Source: Desulfamplus sp. (GTDB taxonomy: Bacteria; Desulfobacterota; Desulfobacteria; Desulfobacterales; Desulfobacteraceae). From it: a DNA stretch of 8,397 bases. Shown here piece by piece: positions 1 through 5,855 of this stretch. Position 1 is the stretch's first letter. Each line of letters opens with the position of its first letter. A model generated the notes under the pieces. The model had not been told where the DNA came from, did no database searches, and saw only the letters and a program-made list of their open reading frames with translations. A program made the position numbers and the translations under genes. The stretch lies in contig JADGBP010000074.1 in NCBI GenBank assembly GCA_015231395.1, forward strand, positions 1-8,397, written 5' to 3'.

Positions 1-503
1 TTCATCAGTTCAAAAATAATCATCTCTGTGCTGGTCATTGAACCACCAGCCTGAACAATTCGTTTAATTCCTATCTGTTTATTCTCTTTTGTCCTTGATG
101 AAACGCAGTCTGCAACTACCTGAACCTCATATCCTGACTCAAGCAACTCAACAGCGGTCTGATAGAGACATATATGGGACTCAATTCCAACTACAAGAAC
201 CTGTTTACGGTTAATAGAATTGAATTTTTCCATAAATTGAGCATTCCCACAGCAACTGAAGGATTTTTTTGGAATGGGTTTAACATCCGGCATCAACTCC
301 TCCATCAAGTTTGCAACTTCAGGAATTGTAGGGCCAATTTTTTCTGGAAGCTGTTCTACCCATATCACCGGCACTTCCAGAATTGATATTCCTTTAATCA
401 ATGTTTGAAGTGATTCAAACAGCTCTTCTTTTTTATACATCAACTGTGCAAGTTTTCCCTGAACATCAATTATAACCAACACAGTATTTTCTTTTACAAA
501 CAT
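1..503 (-). CDS. Isochorismatase-family cysteine hydrolase (ISOC2/YcaC-like), 3' end outside window
   Basis: The 167 visible residues form an isochorismatase-like alpha/beta hydrolase. An N-terminal strand ends in IIDVQ (Asp13). A lysine follows in PIPKKSFS (about residues 77-83). The nucleophile region is GIESHICLYQTA (residues 106-117, Cys112). This Asp-Lys-Cys set is the catalytic triad of the family. The later block with VADCVSSR and STEMIIFEL resembles the ISOC1/ISOC2 and YcaC branch more than true isochorismatases of siderophore synthesis. Family members are cytosolic hydrolases; the substrate cannot be told from sequence. About 15 C-terminal residues should lie beyond the left edge. 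The ATG at 503-501 has an AAGGAG ribosome site at 511-516, 7 bases upstream. The gene follows the cyclophilin gene on the same strand, across a 105-base gap filled with tandem repeats of the cyclophilin 3' end. The family call is firm; the physiological role is unknown. Confidence 0.9.
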   Translation of the reverse strand, partial: MFVKENTVLVIIDVQGKLAQLMYKKEELFESLQTLIKGISILEVPVIWVEQLPEKIGPTIPEVANLMEELMPDVKPIPKKSFSCCGNAQFMEKFNSINRKQVLVVGIESHICLYQTAVELLESGYEVQVVADCVSSRTKENKQIGIKRIVQAGGSMTSTEMIIFELM

Positions 504-521
504 TATGTTTCTCCTTATAAC

Positions 522-629
522 TTAAATCACTTCAGCTTTTATCTAAACCACCTCAGCCTTTATCTAAACCACCTCAGCCTTTATCTAAACCACCTCAGCT
601 TTTATCTACTAAACTACCTCAGCCTTTAT
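522..629 (-). repeat. Five tandem 21-bp copies of the cyclophilin gene's 3' end, each with a stop codon
   Basis: The last six sense codons plus stop of the cyclophilin gene (609-629) are repeated downstream at 585-605, 564-584, 543-563 and 522-542. An extra stop triplet sits at 606-608. Each copy reads IKAEVV-stop (the last reads IKAEVI-stop) in the same frame as the gene. There are therefore six in-frame stops in a row (five TAG, one TAA), and the following isochorismatase ATG is also in that frame. Copies differ by only a few bases, suggesting recent duplication by slippage. The unit is not self-complementary, so a terminator hairpin is not apparent. Confidence 0.95.
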
Positions 630-1100
630 AATGACTACCGGCTCTTTAGGCACATCATTATGCCCGCCTTTATTGCCTGTTGCCACCTGTTTGATTTTGT
701 TGACCACACCATGCCCTTTGGTGACTTTGCCAAAAACGGTATATCCCCAACCCTGAGGAGTCTTTGATGAAAAATTCAGAAAATCATTTTTTTTCACATT
801 AATGAAAAACTGTGCGGTTGCACTATGAGGATCCATGGTTCTTGCCATTGCAACTGCGTATGCTTCATTTAAAAGCCCATTGTCAGCCTCGTTCTCAATT
901 GGCTCACGGGTCGGTTTCTCCTTCATATCCTCTGTCATGCCGCCGCCCTGTATCATGAATCCATTTATGACTCTGTGAAAAATAGTGCCGTCATAATGTC
1001 CTGCCTTAACATAAGAGATGAAGTTTTCAACTGTCTTTGGAGCTTTTTCTGCATCAAGTTCCAAACATATTTCACCCATACTTGTTTCAATTCTTATCAT
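609..1100 (-). CDS. ppiB: Cyclophilin-type peptidyl-prolyl cis-trans isomerase (PpiB-like, cytosolic)
   Basis: This 163-residue protein is a single cyclophilin domain of the size of E. coli PpiB. It catalyses cis-trans isomerisation of X-Pro peptide bonds during protein folding. Visible signatures are [14 protein letters not shown] (residues 41-54, catalytic Arg43 and Gln51), the [11 protein letters not shown] block (92-102), DFLNFS, and a tryptophan in [11 protein letters not shown] (Trp118), which in human cyclophilins governs cyclosporin binding. No signal peptide is present, so it should be cytosolic. I place the start at ATG 1100-1098. The AGGTGA at 1111-1106 is 5 bases upstream and fits this ATG, and the PpiB family begins at this point; the in-frame GTG at 1109 lies inside that ribosome site. 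The C-terminal codons are duplicated downstream as a 21-bp tandem array. The family call is secure. A link to the transporter genes upstream is not evident. Confidence 0.95.
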   Translation of the reverse strand: MIRIETSMGEICLELDAEKAPKTVENFISYVKAGHYDGTIFHRVINGFMIQGGGMTEDMKEKPTREPIENEADNGLLNEAYAVAMARTMDPHSATAQFFINVKKNDFLNFSSKTPQGWGYTVFGKVTKGHGVVNKIKQVATGNKGGHNDVPKEPVVIIKAEVV

Positions 1101-1105
1101 ATTGT

Positions 1106-1111
1106 TCACCT
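1106..1111 (-). promoter_or_regulatory. ppiB: Ribosome binding site deciding the cyclophilin start
   Basis: AGGTGA on the minus strand lies 5 bases before ATG 1100. The alternative upstream GTG (1109-1107) overlaps this site and has no ribosome site of its own at good spacing, so the shorter product is preferred. Confidence 0.6.
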
Positions 1112-1257
1112 ATGCCTGACTAATTCAAAAGTAAAAATTTACTTGTAAAGTTAAAAATTTAATAAATTATAAATTTGATGGCCTCGTAAAAAGTTCGTTC
1201 TCGGCAGATTTACAACCTCAGCAAATTTAACAAATATAAAACATATTAATATTAATA
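1112..1257 (-). other. AT-rich intergenic region upstream of cyclophilin
   Basis: No gene or clear terminator is visible. On the minus strand a TATAAT hexamer at 1171-1166, about 66 bases before the cyclophilin ATG, could be a -10 box, but no good -35 lies at the usual spacing, so it is only a candidate promoter. This is the longest gap in the window (223 bases including the adjacent repeat), so a new transcript for cyclophilin and the hydrolase could begin here. A GC-richer block at about 1178-1206, containing ACTTTTTACGAGGCCATC on the minus strand, resembles a short dispersed motif I recall from Desulfobacterota intergenic regions; this is unverified. Confidence 0.3.
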
Positions 1258-1343
1258 GCGATTTTAAAACATCTGCCTGATCAATGACCCAGAATGGATG
1301 GCGATTTTAAAACCACTGCCTGATCAATGACCCAGAACAGATG
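1258..1343 (-). repeat. Two tandem 43-bp copies spanning the PEPCK stop codon
   Basis: Copies at 1258-1300 and 1301-1343 match at 39 of 43 positions by hand alignment. The right-hand copy contains the last codons and TGA stop of the PEPCK gene (stop 1326-1324) plus the next 23 bases; the left-hand copy is downstream and non-coding. The period is not a multiple of three, so the copy is not in frame with the gene. Each copy contains the palindrome TGATCA; no stable terminator stem was found. Confidence 0.93.
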
Positions 1344-3378
1344 GCGAAATTACCGCACCTGATTTTTTCTTTAATGCCAGCAACTCCTTTTTCTGGGAAT
1401 TAAGTACATTAAAAAGAGTTTCCGGTATCCCTTTTTCCTTTGAATAAGCCTCAATCTGAAGGTTTAACCTGTGTAAAATATTATCCACATAAAGAGAAAA
1501 TTGTTTTTCATAAAGTTCCACTGGATATTTTTTGGCGATAATCTGACTGAAAAGATCTTTTAAATCATCATAAAGCGGCAAATGCCCAATAGGTGTATCA
1601 AGATATTTGACCTCACTGTTGGCATACCGTTCAAGCCACGCAAGCCACACCTTGACATCTTTTTTTTCACCAAGAAGTTTTCCCGAAAGAATTTTTCCTG
1701 ACTCCTCTCCCCTTGCACTGTGGGTAAGAAAATAGTTTAATCCGGCCATGACCGGTTTTTTATCTGCTGCGATTGCCGGATTTGCAAAGAACTTGAACTG
1801 GGCATCCATATAATCTCCAAGAGAACCGGGAATAAATGGGGCATTTGCCCACGGAGCCCGTTTTACACCGCTTGCTCCTACTTCGGTTGCAGTTGCCGCA
1901 GAGACAATACAGGCACCAAGCACAACACCATGTTCAGAATTTTTTGCAACCCACACAGGCGGCATGGTATCGCTGTCTCTTCCGCTATAGGTAAAGATTC
2001 TGGTTTCAACACCTTCGGGATTTTCCGCTTCATCAGAGTAATTGCCAAGAACAGATGAAGATATGGTGCATCTGGAGTTAGGATGCGACATGGGAACAGG
2101 CTTGCCATTCTTGTCACACATGCCCTTGTGCCATTTTCCCTGAAAATTGATCCCACTTTCAGGGGGATCTTCACCATTGCCTACCCAGTGAGGCACAAGT
2201 GTTTCATCAACAAGCACATTAGACCATATAACCTCAACACCCGGTTTTCTCAAGTTTTCCATTAGCATGGGATCTCCATCCCAATTTACATCTTCCACAA
2301 TCCCGAAAATACCGCATTCAGGGTTAATTGATCTTATTGAGCCATCTTGAGCGATCCATATCTGGGCAAGATCATCTCCAACAAAATGGTTGCCTGCCAT
2401 AGCAGTTGTAGTTTTTCCGCATCCGCTTGGAGCTGCACCTGCACACCATGTAATCCGACCGCTACCGACCGGACCGTTTATGCCTGTAATAAACATGTGC
2501 TCTGCCAATTCCTGTCCGCACTTGTCATAGACCGCCATATCCACTGCAAAACGATGGTTACCTTTTTTTAGAAGAAGTGTATTTCCGGCATAGGTACATT
2601 TAAAAGAATAAGTGGTTTTATAATGTCTATCCATCAATACCCTTGCATTGGGAAGATCTTCCGGTCTGTTGAGCCCTTCACTGTGTATATTGGTAAAAAA
2701 GTGTCCCTGCCGGGTCACTTCATCATTAAAGGATGCATAGGCATTGCGGTAAAGGATTTCAGCACTGTGTGACACATAGGCGGAGCTTGTGATCTCAATT
2801 GCTGGATTTGCACCTTTTGCCCCCACAGGGCCCCGCATGTAAAACCCAACGAGCATGATTTTTCCTTCCATGATGCCTCTAAGATTTTCTTCTACTTCCT
2901 TAAGGGCTGTCTCGCGATTCATCCGATTGGCAAGAGAGCTGACATCTTCAAAATCATCAACAATATAATAAGTTCTGTCAACAATTCTGCCTTGTTCCTG
3001 ACTCAAATCAAAGTGAAGAGTATGTCTGTCCATGGCAAGGGGAGATTCTTCACCTTTTTTGATTGCAAGATTGCGGATAAACTGCTTGTCTTCCTCATTT
3101 CCTCTATTTACAAAAAGACTTCGATATCGACATATTGCAATAGCATTGGCAATTTTACGCCTGACTTCGATATTAGTTATTGGTTCCAATCTGGCATACT
3201 GTGCATCATCCATATAAAGTCTTAAAATATTATTAATCTCTTCATGGGATTTAATATTTCCAAGTTTTTCAGCAATATCTGCACCAGCCTTTATATCCGG
3301 TTTTTTTATATCTGGTTTCTTTATATCTGGTACCTCTATAACTGCCAGTCCCGCTTTTTTTTTCTCTGAATCCACCAT
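1324..3378 (-). CDS. pckG: Phosphoenolpyruvate carboxykinase, GTP-type family
   Basis: This 684-residue protein belongs to the GTP-type PEPCK family, which interconverts oxaloacetate and phosphoenolpyruvate with CO2 in the cytosol, for gluconeogenesis or anaplerosis. Landmarks in order are ITSSAYVSHSAEI (196-208), the substrate region AEHMFITGI (292-300), the P-loop PSGCGKTTTAM (317-327, with the family's active-site Cys320), the metal-binding GDDLA (334-338), RSINPECGIFGI (349-360), HPNSR (432-436) and the C-terminal nucleotide region at about 505-530. Animal enzymes use phenylalanines in that last region to stack guanine; here it reads APFIPGSLGDY, so they are not all kept and GTP use should not be assumed. 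It is longer than the usual 600 or so residues, partly through an N-terminal low-complexity segment with three PDIKK-type repeats. The ATG at 3378 follows an AGGA 11 bases upstream, a rather weak site. It lies 38 bases after the acidic repeat gene, and its 3' end is tandemly duplicated. Confidence 0.93.
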   Translation of the reverse strand: MVDSEKKKAGLAVIEVPDIKKPDIKKPDIKAGADIAEKLGNIKSHEEINNILRLYMDDAQYARLEPITNIEVRRKIANAIAICRYRSLFVNRGNEEDKQFIRNLAIKKGEESPLAMDRHTLHFDLSQEQGRIVDRTYYIVDDFEDVSSLANRMNRETALKEVEENLRGIMEGKIMLVGFYMRGPVGAKGANPAIEITSSAYVSHSAEILYRNAYASFNDEVTRQGHFFTNIHSEGLNRPEDLPNARVLMDRHYKTTYSFKCTYAGNTLLLKKGNHRFAVDMAVYDKCGQELAEHMFITGINGPVGSGRITWCAGAAPSGCGKTTTAMAGNHFVGDDLAQIWIAQDGSIRSINPECGIFGIVEDVNWDGDPMLMENLRKPGVEVIWSNVLVDETLVPHWVGNGEDPPESGINFQGKWHKGMCDKNGKPVPMSHPNSRCTISSSVLGNYSDEAENPEGVETRIFTYSGRDSDTMPPVWVAKNSEHGVVLGACIVSAATATEVGASGVKRAPWANAPFIPGSLGDYMDAQFKFFANPAIAADKKPVMAGLNYFLTHSARGEESGKILSGKLLGEKKDVKVWLAWLERYANSEVKYLDTPIGHLPLYDDLKDLFSQIIAKKYPVELYEKQFSLYVDNILHRLNLQIEAYSKEKGIPETLFNVLNSQKKELLALKKKSGAVISPSVLGH
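3291..3335 (-). repeat. Three 15-bp coding repeats at the PEPCK N-terminus
   Basis: Three consecutive 15-bp units (3291-3305, 3306-3320, 3321-3335) encode the PDIKK-type repeat at residues 15-30 of the carboxykinase. The units differ by one to a few bases. The insertion is in frame and precedes the conserved fold, so it probably adds a flexible charged tail. Confidence 0.9.
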
Positions 3379-3416
3379 TTTAGTTCGAGTCCTGTTTTTT
3401 TAAAATAATAACCGTG

Positions 3417-4316
3417 CTATTTCTTCTGGTTGCTCCAAAACGCTCTACTCTCATTAAGCAGAGCTTCAATATCATCATTCTGATTCAGCTCATTAAGATC
3501 TGAAATAGGGTCAAGCTCTCCGTGGTCATTTTCTTCTTTCAAGTCTTTAAGGATATTTTTTTCAAGTAAAGTAAAATCATCAATAAGGTTATCAGGTTCC
3601 AGTTTATCAGAGGATTCGTATTTTACTACCTCATCAGAGAAATCATCTTCCTCCAAATCATCGGCTATATCGTCCTCTGTAAGATCATCAGACATATCAT
3701 CTCCATCCAGATCATCGGCTATGTCGTCTTCTATAAGATCATCTTCTTCCAGATCATCAACTATCTCGTCCTCTGTAAGTTCATCAGATAGATAATCTTC
3801 TTCCAGATCATCGGTTATGTCTTCTTCTATAAGATCATCAGACAGATCGTCTTTTTCCAGATCATCAACTATATCGTCATCTACAAGTTCATCAGACAGA
3901 TCGTCTTTTTCCAGATCATCAACTATCTCGTCATCTGCAAGTTCATCAGAAAGATAATCTTCTTCCAGATCATCGGCTATATCATCCTCTATAAGATCAT
4001 CAGTGATATCGTCTTCTGCAAGATCTTCAGGTGAGATATCGTTTGAATCAGGAATATAATTTCCCTTTCTGTCAAACATTATCGCCATATCTGTTTTTAT
4101 TTGAAAATCAATTCTAAAGGCAATTTGACCTTCATGAACAACAATTTCTCCGCCGCTGATATCAAATGAGAGCACACCATCGTTAATATCAAAAGAAGAA
4201 GAACTGATTCTCTGAAGAATAATGTTTTGAATAACACTCAAATCAAGATCATTCTTAATAGACTCGATCAAATCTTTTTCACCTGTTTTTATGATATCCG
4301 GATCTGTAACTTTCAA
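3417..4316 (-). CDS. Acidic 18-residue-repeat protein of unknown function
   Basis: I do not recognise this 299-residue protein. Residues 1-95 look like a small folded domain, with alternating beta-like segments such as GVLSFDISGGEIVVHEG and IAFRIDFQIKTDMAIMF. Residues 99-230 are about seven tandem units of 18 residues with the pattern L-x-E/D-D-D/E-I-x-D-D-L-E-x-D-x-L-S-D-E; one unit is shortened to 14. They are extremely rich in Asp and Glu and have regularly spaced Ile and Leu. A less repetitive acidic tail ends in a basic QKK. There is no signal peptide or membrane segment, so it is probably cytosolic. It starts at TTG 4316 with GGGAG 6 bases upstream, only 16 bases after the receiver/binding-protein fusion gene, so the two are almost certainly co-transcribed. 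The repeats could bind cations or a basic partner, or act as a spacer; that is inference only. Confidence 0.85.
   Translation of the reverse strand: MKVTDPDIIKTGEKDLIESIKNDLDLSVIQNIILQRISSSSFDINDGVLSFDISGGEIVVHEGQIAFRIDFQIKTDMAIMFDRKGNYIPDSNDISPEDLAEDDITDDLIEDDIADDLEEDYLSDELADDEIVDDLEKDDLSDELVDDDIVDDLEKDDLSDDLIEEDITDDLEEDYLSDELTEDEIVDDLEEDDLIEDDIADDLDGDDMSDDLTEDDIADDLEEDDFSDEVVKYESSDKLEPDNLIDDFTLLEKNILKDLKEENDHGELDPISDLNELNQNDDIEALLNESRAFWSNQKK
3627..4022 (-). repeat. 54-bp tandem coding repeats in the acidic protein
   Basis: About seven 54-bp units encode the 18-residue acidic repeat. The units at 3841-3894 and 3895-3948 are identical at 52 of 54 positions, indicating recent duplication, while the outer units have diverged. 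One unit has lost 12 bases, keeping frame. Confidence 0.92.
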
Positions 4317-4322
4317 TCTTGA

Positions 4323-4327
4323 CTCCC
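4323..4327 (-). promoter_or_regulatory. Ribosome binding site supporting the TTG start of the acidic protein
   Basis: GGGAG on the minus strand lies 6 bases before TTG 4316-4314, in the 16-base gap after the preceding gene's stop. The next in-frame Met is residue 77, inside what looks like the folded domain, so TTG is the best start. Confidence 0.6.
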
Positions 4328-4332
4328 TGATA

Positions 4333-5706
4333 TTATCCTTTAAGAACTTTGTCTACAAAGTATGTATTTACAAATTTTCCAAGGTCAATCAATCTGCCAA
4401 TTTCCATGACATCGTGCATATATTTCTGTATTTTATCAAAATCGTCAACAACAGGATAAAGGTCATCCATTCTGATGGCTGCCGGCTGGGAAAACACCTT
4501 TTCAAGCACTTTTGTGTTAAGTCCAAGCTGTCCATCAGGGTCAAGAAATTGAACAGCAATTTCAGCCGCCCTTGCCTTGTCACTCTCAATATACTGCCCT
4601 GTTTCAATTAGCAGATCCACAAATTCTTGAACTGCTTCAGGATGTTTATCAATGAACTCCTTCTGCATGGCAACAATACAGCAGGGGTGTTTATCCCATC
4701 GCTCTGAAGAGATAAACTCACGATTGCCTATTTCCATGGCAATGGCTTTTGTGGCAATAGGTTCAGCCACCATAAAACCGGCAACATCGTCATTTTCTTT
4801 CATAATGCCAGGCATTTTAATGGGCGGTACCACTTCAAATCTCACATTTATGGCTTTTTTGCCAGGGACACCCGGTTTGAGTCCAAGCTCCTTTAAAAAC
4901 TGATGGGCAAGCATGTGGTGAATCGACATCTTGTGAGGAATATCCACGACTTTGTATTTGTAAAAACTCTGCAATGAGTTAAAACGTGGGTCATAATTGC
5001 GACTCCGGACAAAGGTGCTCCCGTTTTTGTGGGCAAGCAGCACTAATTGTATGGGGGAATCATAGGCAAAAAGATCCATGGCAATCGGGGCAAGAACAAA
5101 CGCACAGTCAAGCTCACCATTTTCAAGCCCTTCCTGTATGGGATTCCATCCTGGCTTACGCTCTGTTTTAAGGTGAAAATAACGTGGCATCACCTCGCCT
5201 ATCTCTATCCGGTGCTTTAACGCTCCAAGAGCAAGATGGTCGGTAATCTGAATATGGGCAACATTGAGTTCCACTTTGCCATCAACCATATTACGCTTTT
5301 TAGGTCCGGCGACAGCCACTGTTTCAGGGGCAAATACTTTATATATGCCCTCTTTGATCTGGTTGGAATCAAAGGGTTTTGGGACATGCCCATTGCCGCC
5401 TGCTTCATAAATGGCAATCTGCTGCCCTTTGTCTGCCTGTGCTGTTGCCATGATAAAGGGAATGTTTTGATAAGGAGGCGTCTTTCTTAGCCATTGAAGA
5501 AACTCCATACCATCCATTCTGGGCATATTCCAGTCACTGATTATAAGGTCAGGGGTAGATTCCTGAACTTTTTTTGTACCATCTATGCCATCTACAGCCA
5601 CAACAATATTCTCAAATCCAGCTTTATTGAGCATCTGCTTGAACATGATACGCATAGTACCTGAATCATCTGCTATCAGAATTTTTATTTTTGGATCAAC
5701 TGCCAT
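4333..5706 (-). CDS. Receiver (CheY-like) domain fused to NitT/TauT (NMT1-like) substrate-binding domain
   Basis: This 457-residue protein has two parts. Residues 1-127 are a complete receiver domain: acidic pair Asp13-Asp14, phosphoacceptor Asp58 in SDWNMPRMDG, switch Thr88 in MATAQ and Lys110 in PKPF. After a short linker, residues 143-457 are a CmpA/NrtA/SsuA-type ligand-binding domain. Blocks VVPPIKMP (292-299), AGFMVAEPIAT (309-319) and DKHPCCIVAM (338-347) match VLPPPEMP, DGFIVAEPFNA and KNHPCCVVV in the exported binding protein two genes upstream. There is no signal peptide, DNA-binding or enzymatic output domain, so the ligand domain should sit in the cytosol. I infer a phosphorylation-linked sensor for the transported substrate or a related molecule; no kinase is visible here. 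The ATG at 5706 has AAGGAG (5721-5716) 9 bases upstream. It follows the permease by 135 bases and precedes the acidic protein by 16. Architecture is certain; function is inferred. Confidence 0.92.
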   Translation of the reverse strand: MAVDPKIKILIADDSGTMRIMFKQMLNKAGFENIVVAVDGIDGTKKVQESTPDLIISDWNMPRMDGMEFLQWLRKTPPYQNIPFIMATAQADKGQQIAIYEAGGNGHVPKPFDSNQIKEGIYKVFAPETVAVAGPKKRNMVDGKVELNVAHIQITDHLALGALKHRIEIGEVMPRYFHLKTERKPGWNPIQEGLENGELDCAFVLAPIAMDLFAYDSPIQLVLLAHKNGSTFVRSRNYDPRFNSLQSFYKYKVVDIPHKMSIHHMLAHQFLKELGLKPGVPGKKAINVRFEVVPPIKMPGIMKENDDVAGFMVAEPIATKAIAMEIGNREFISSERWDKHPCCIVAMQKEFIDKHPEAVQEFVDLLIETGQYIESDKARAAEIAVQFLDPDGQLGLNTKVLEKVFSQPAAIRMDDLYPVVDDFDKIQKYMHDVMEIGRLIDLGKFVNTYFVDKVLKG

Positions 5707-5798
5707 AATAAAAAGCTCCTTGATTTTTATATCTTCAAAATAGAATCATTTATATCTTTATCTTCCGAATGATAATCCATAATCCTTACAGAAATTAA

Positions 5799-5855
5799 GA
5801 TGATTACTCAATCCATAGATGATTACTTAATCCATAGATGATTACTCAATCCATG
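5799..5855 (-). repeat. Three 19-bp tandem copies spanning the permease stop codon
   Basis: Units lie at 5799-5817, 5818-5836 and 5837-5855; on the plus strand each begins GATGATTACT or the variant GATGATTACTTAATCC. The last contains the permease's final codons and TAA stop (5844-5842), and the other two are downstream of it. The period of 19 shifts the frame between copies. A related GATAATCCAT at 5771-5780 may be a decayed further copy. The rest of the gap to the next gene (5707-5798) holds its ribosome site and AT-rich sequence, with no clear promoter or terminator. Confidence 0.92.

Noticed and set aside
174..386. Plus-strand open reading frame of 70 codons
   Set aside because: It lies wholly antisense to the isochorismatase-family gene, has no family-like sequence and is the expected shadow of a conserved coding frame.
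504..608. Intrinsic terminators in the intergenic gaps
   Set aside because: No GC-rich hairpin followed by a T-run was found in the transcribed direction; the repeats are not self-complementary.
1098..1109. GTG 1109 as start of the cyclophilin
   Set aside because: The GTG overlaps the AGGTGA ribosome site that serves ATG 1100, and the family begins at the latter.
4291..4611. Plus-strand open reading frame of 106 codons
   Set aside because: It is antisense to the end of the receiver fusion and the start of the acidic gene, with no recognisable domain.
4333..5706. The receiver/binding-domain fusion as a frameshift or two-gene join
   Set aside because: The frame is continuous, with a clean linker and no internal ribosome site or start at the domain boundary.
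5707..5798. A promoter before the receiver fusion
   Set aside because: Several TATAAA-like hexamers occur, as expected in AT-rich DNA, but none has a credible -35 at proper spacing.
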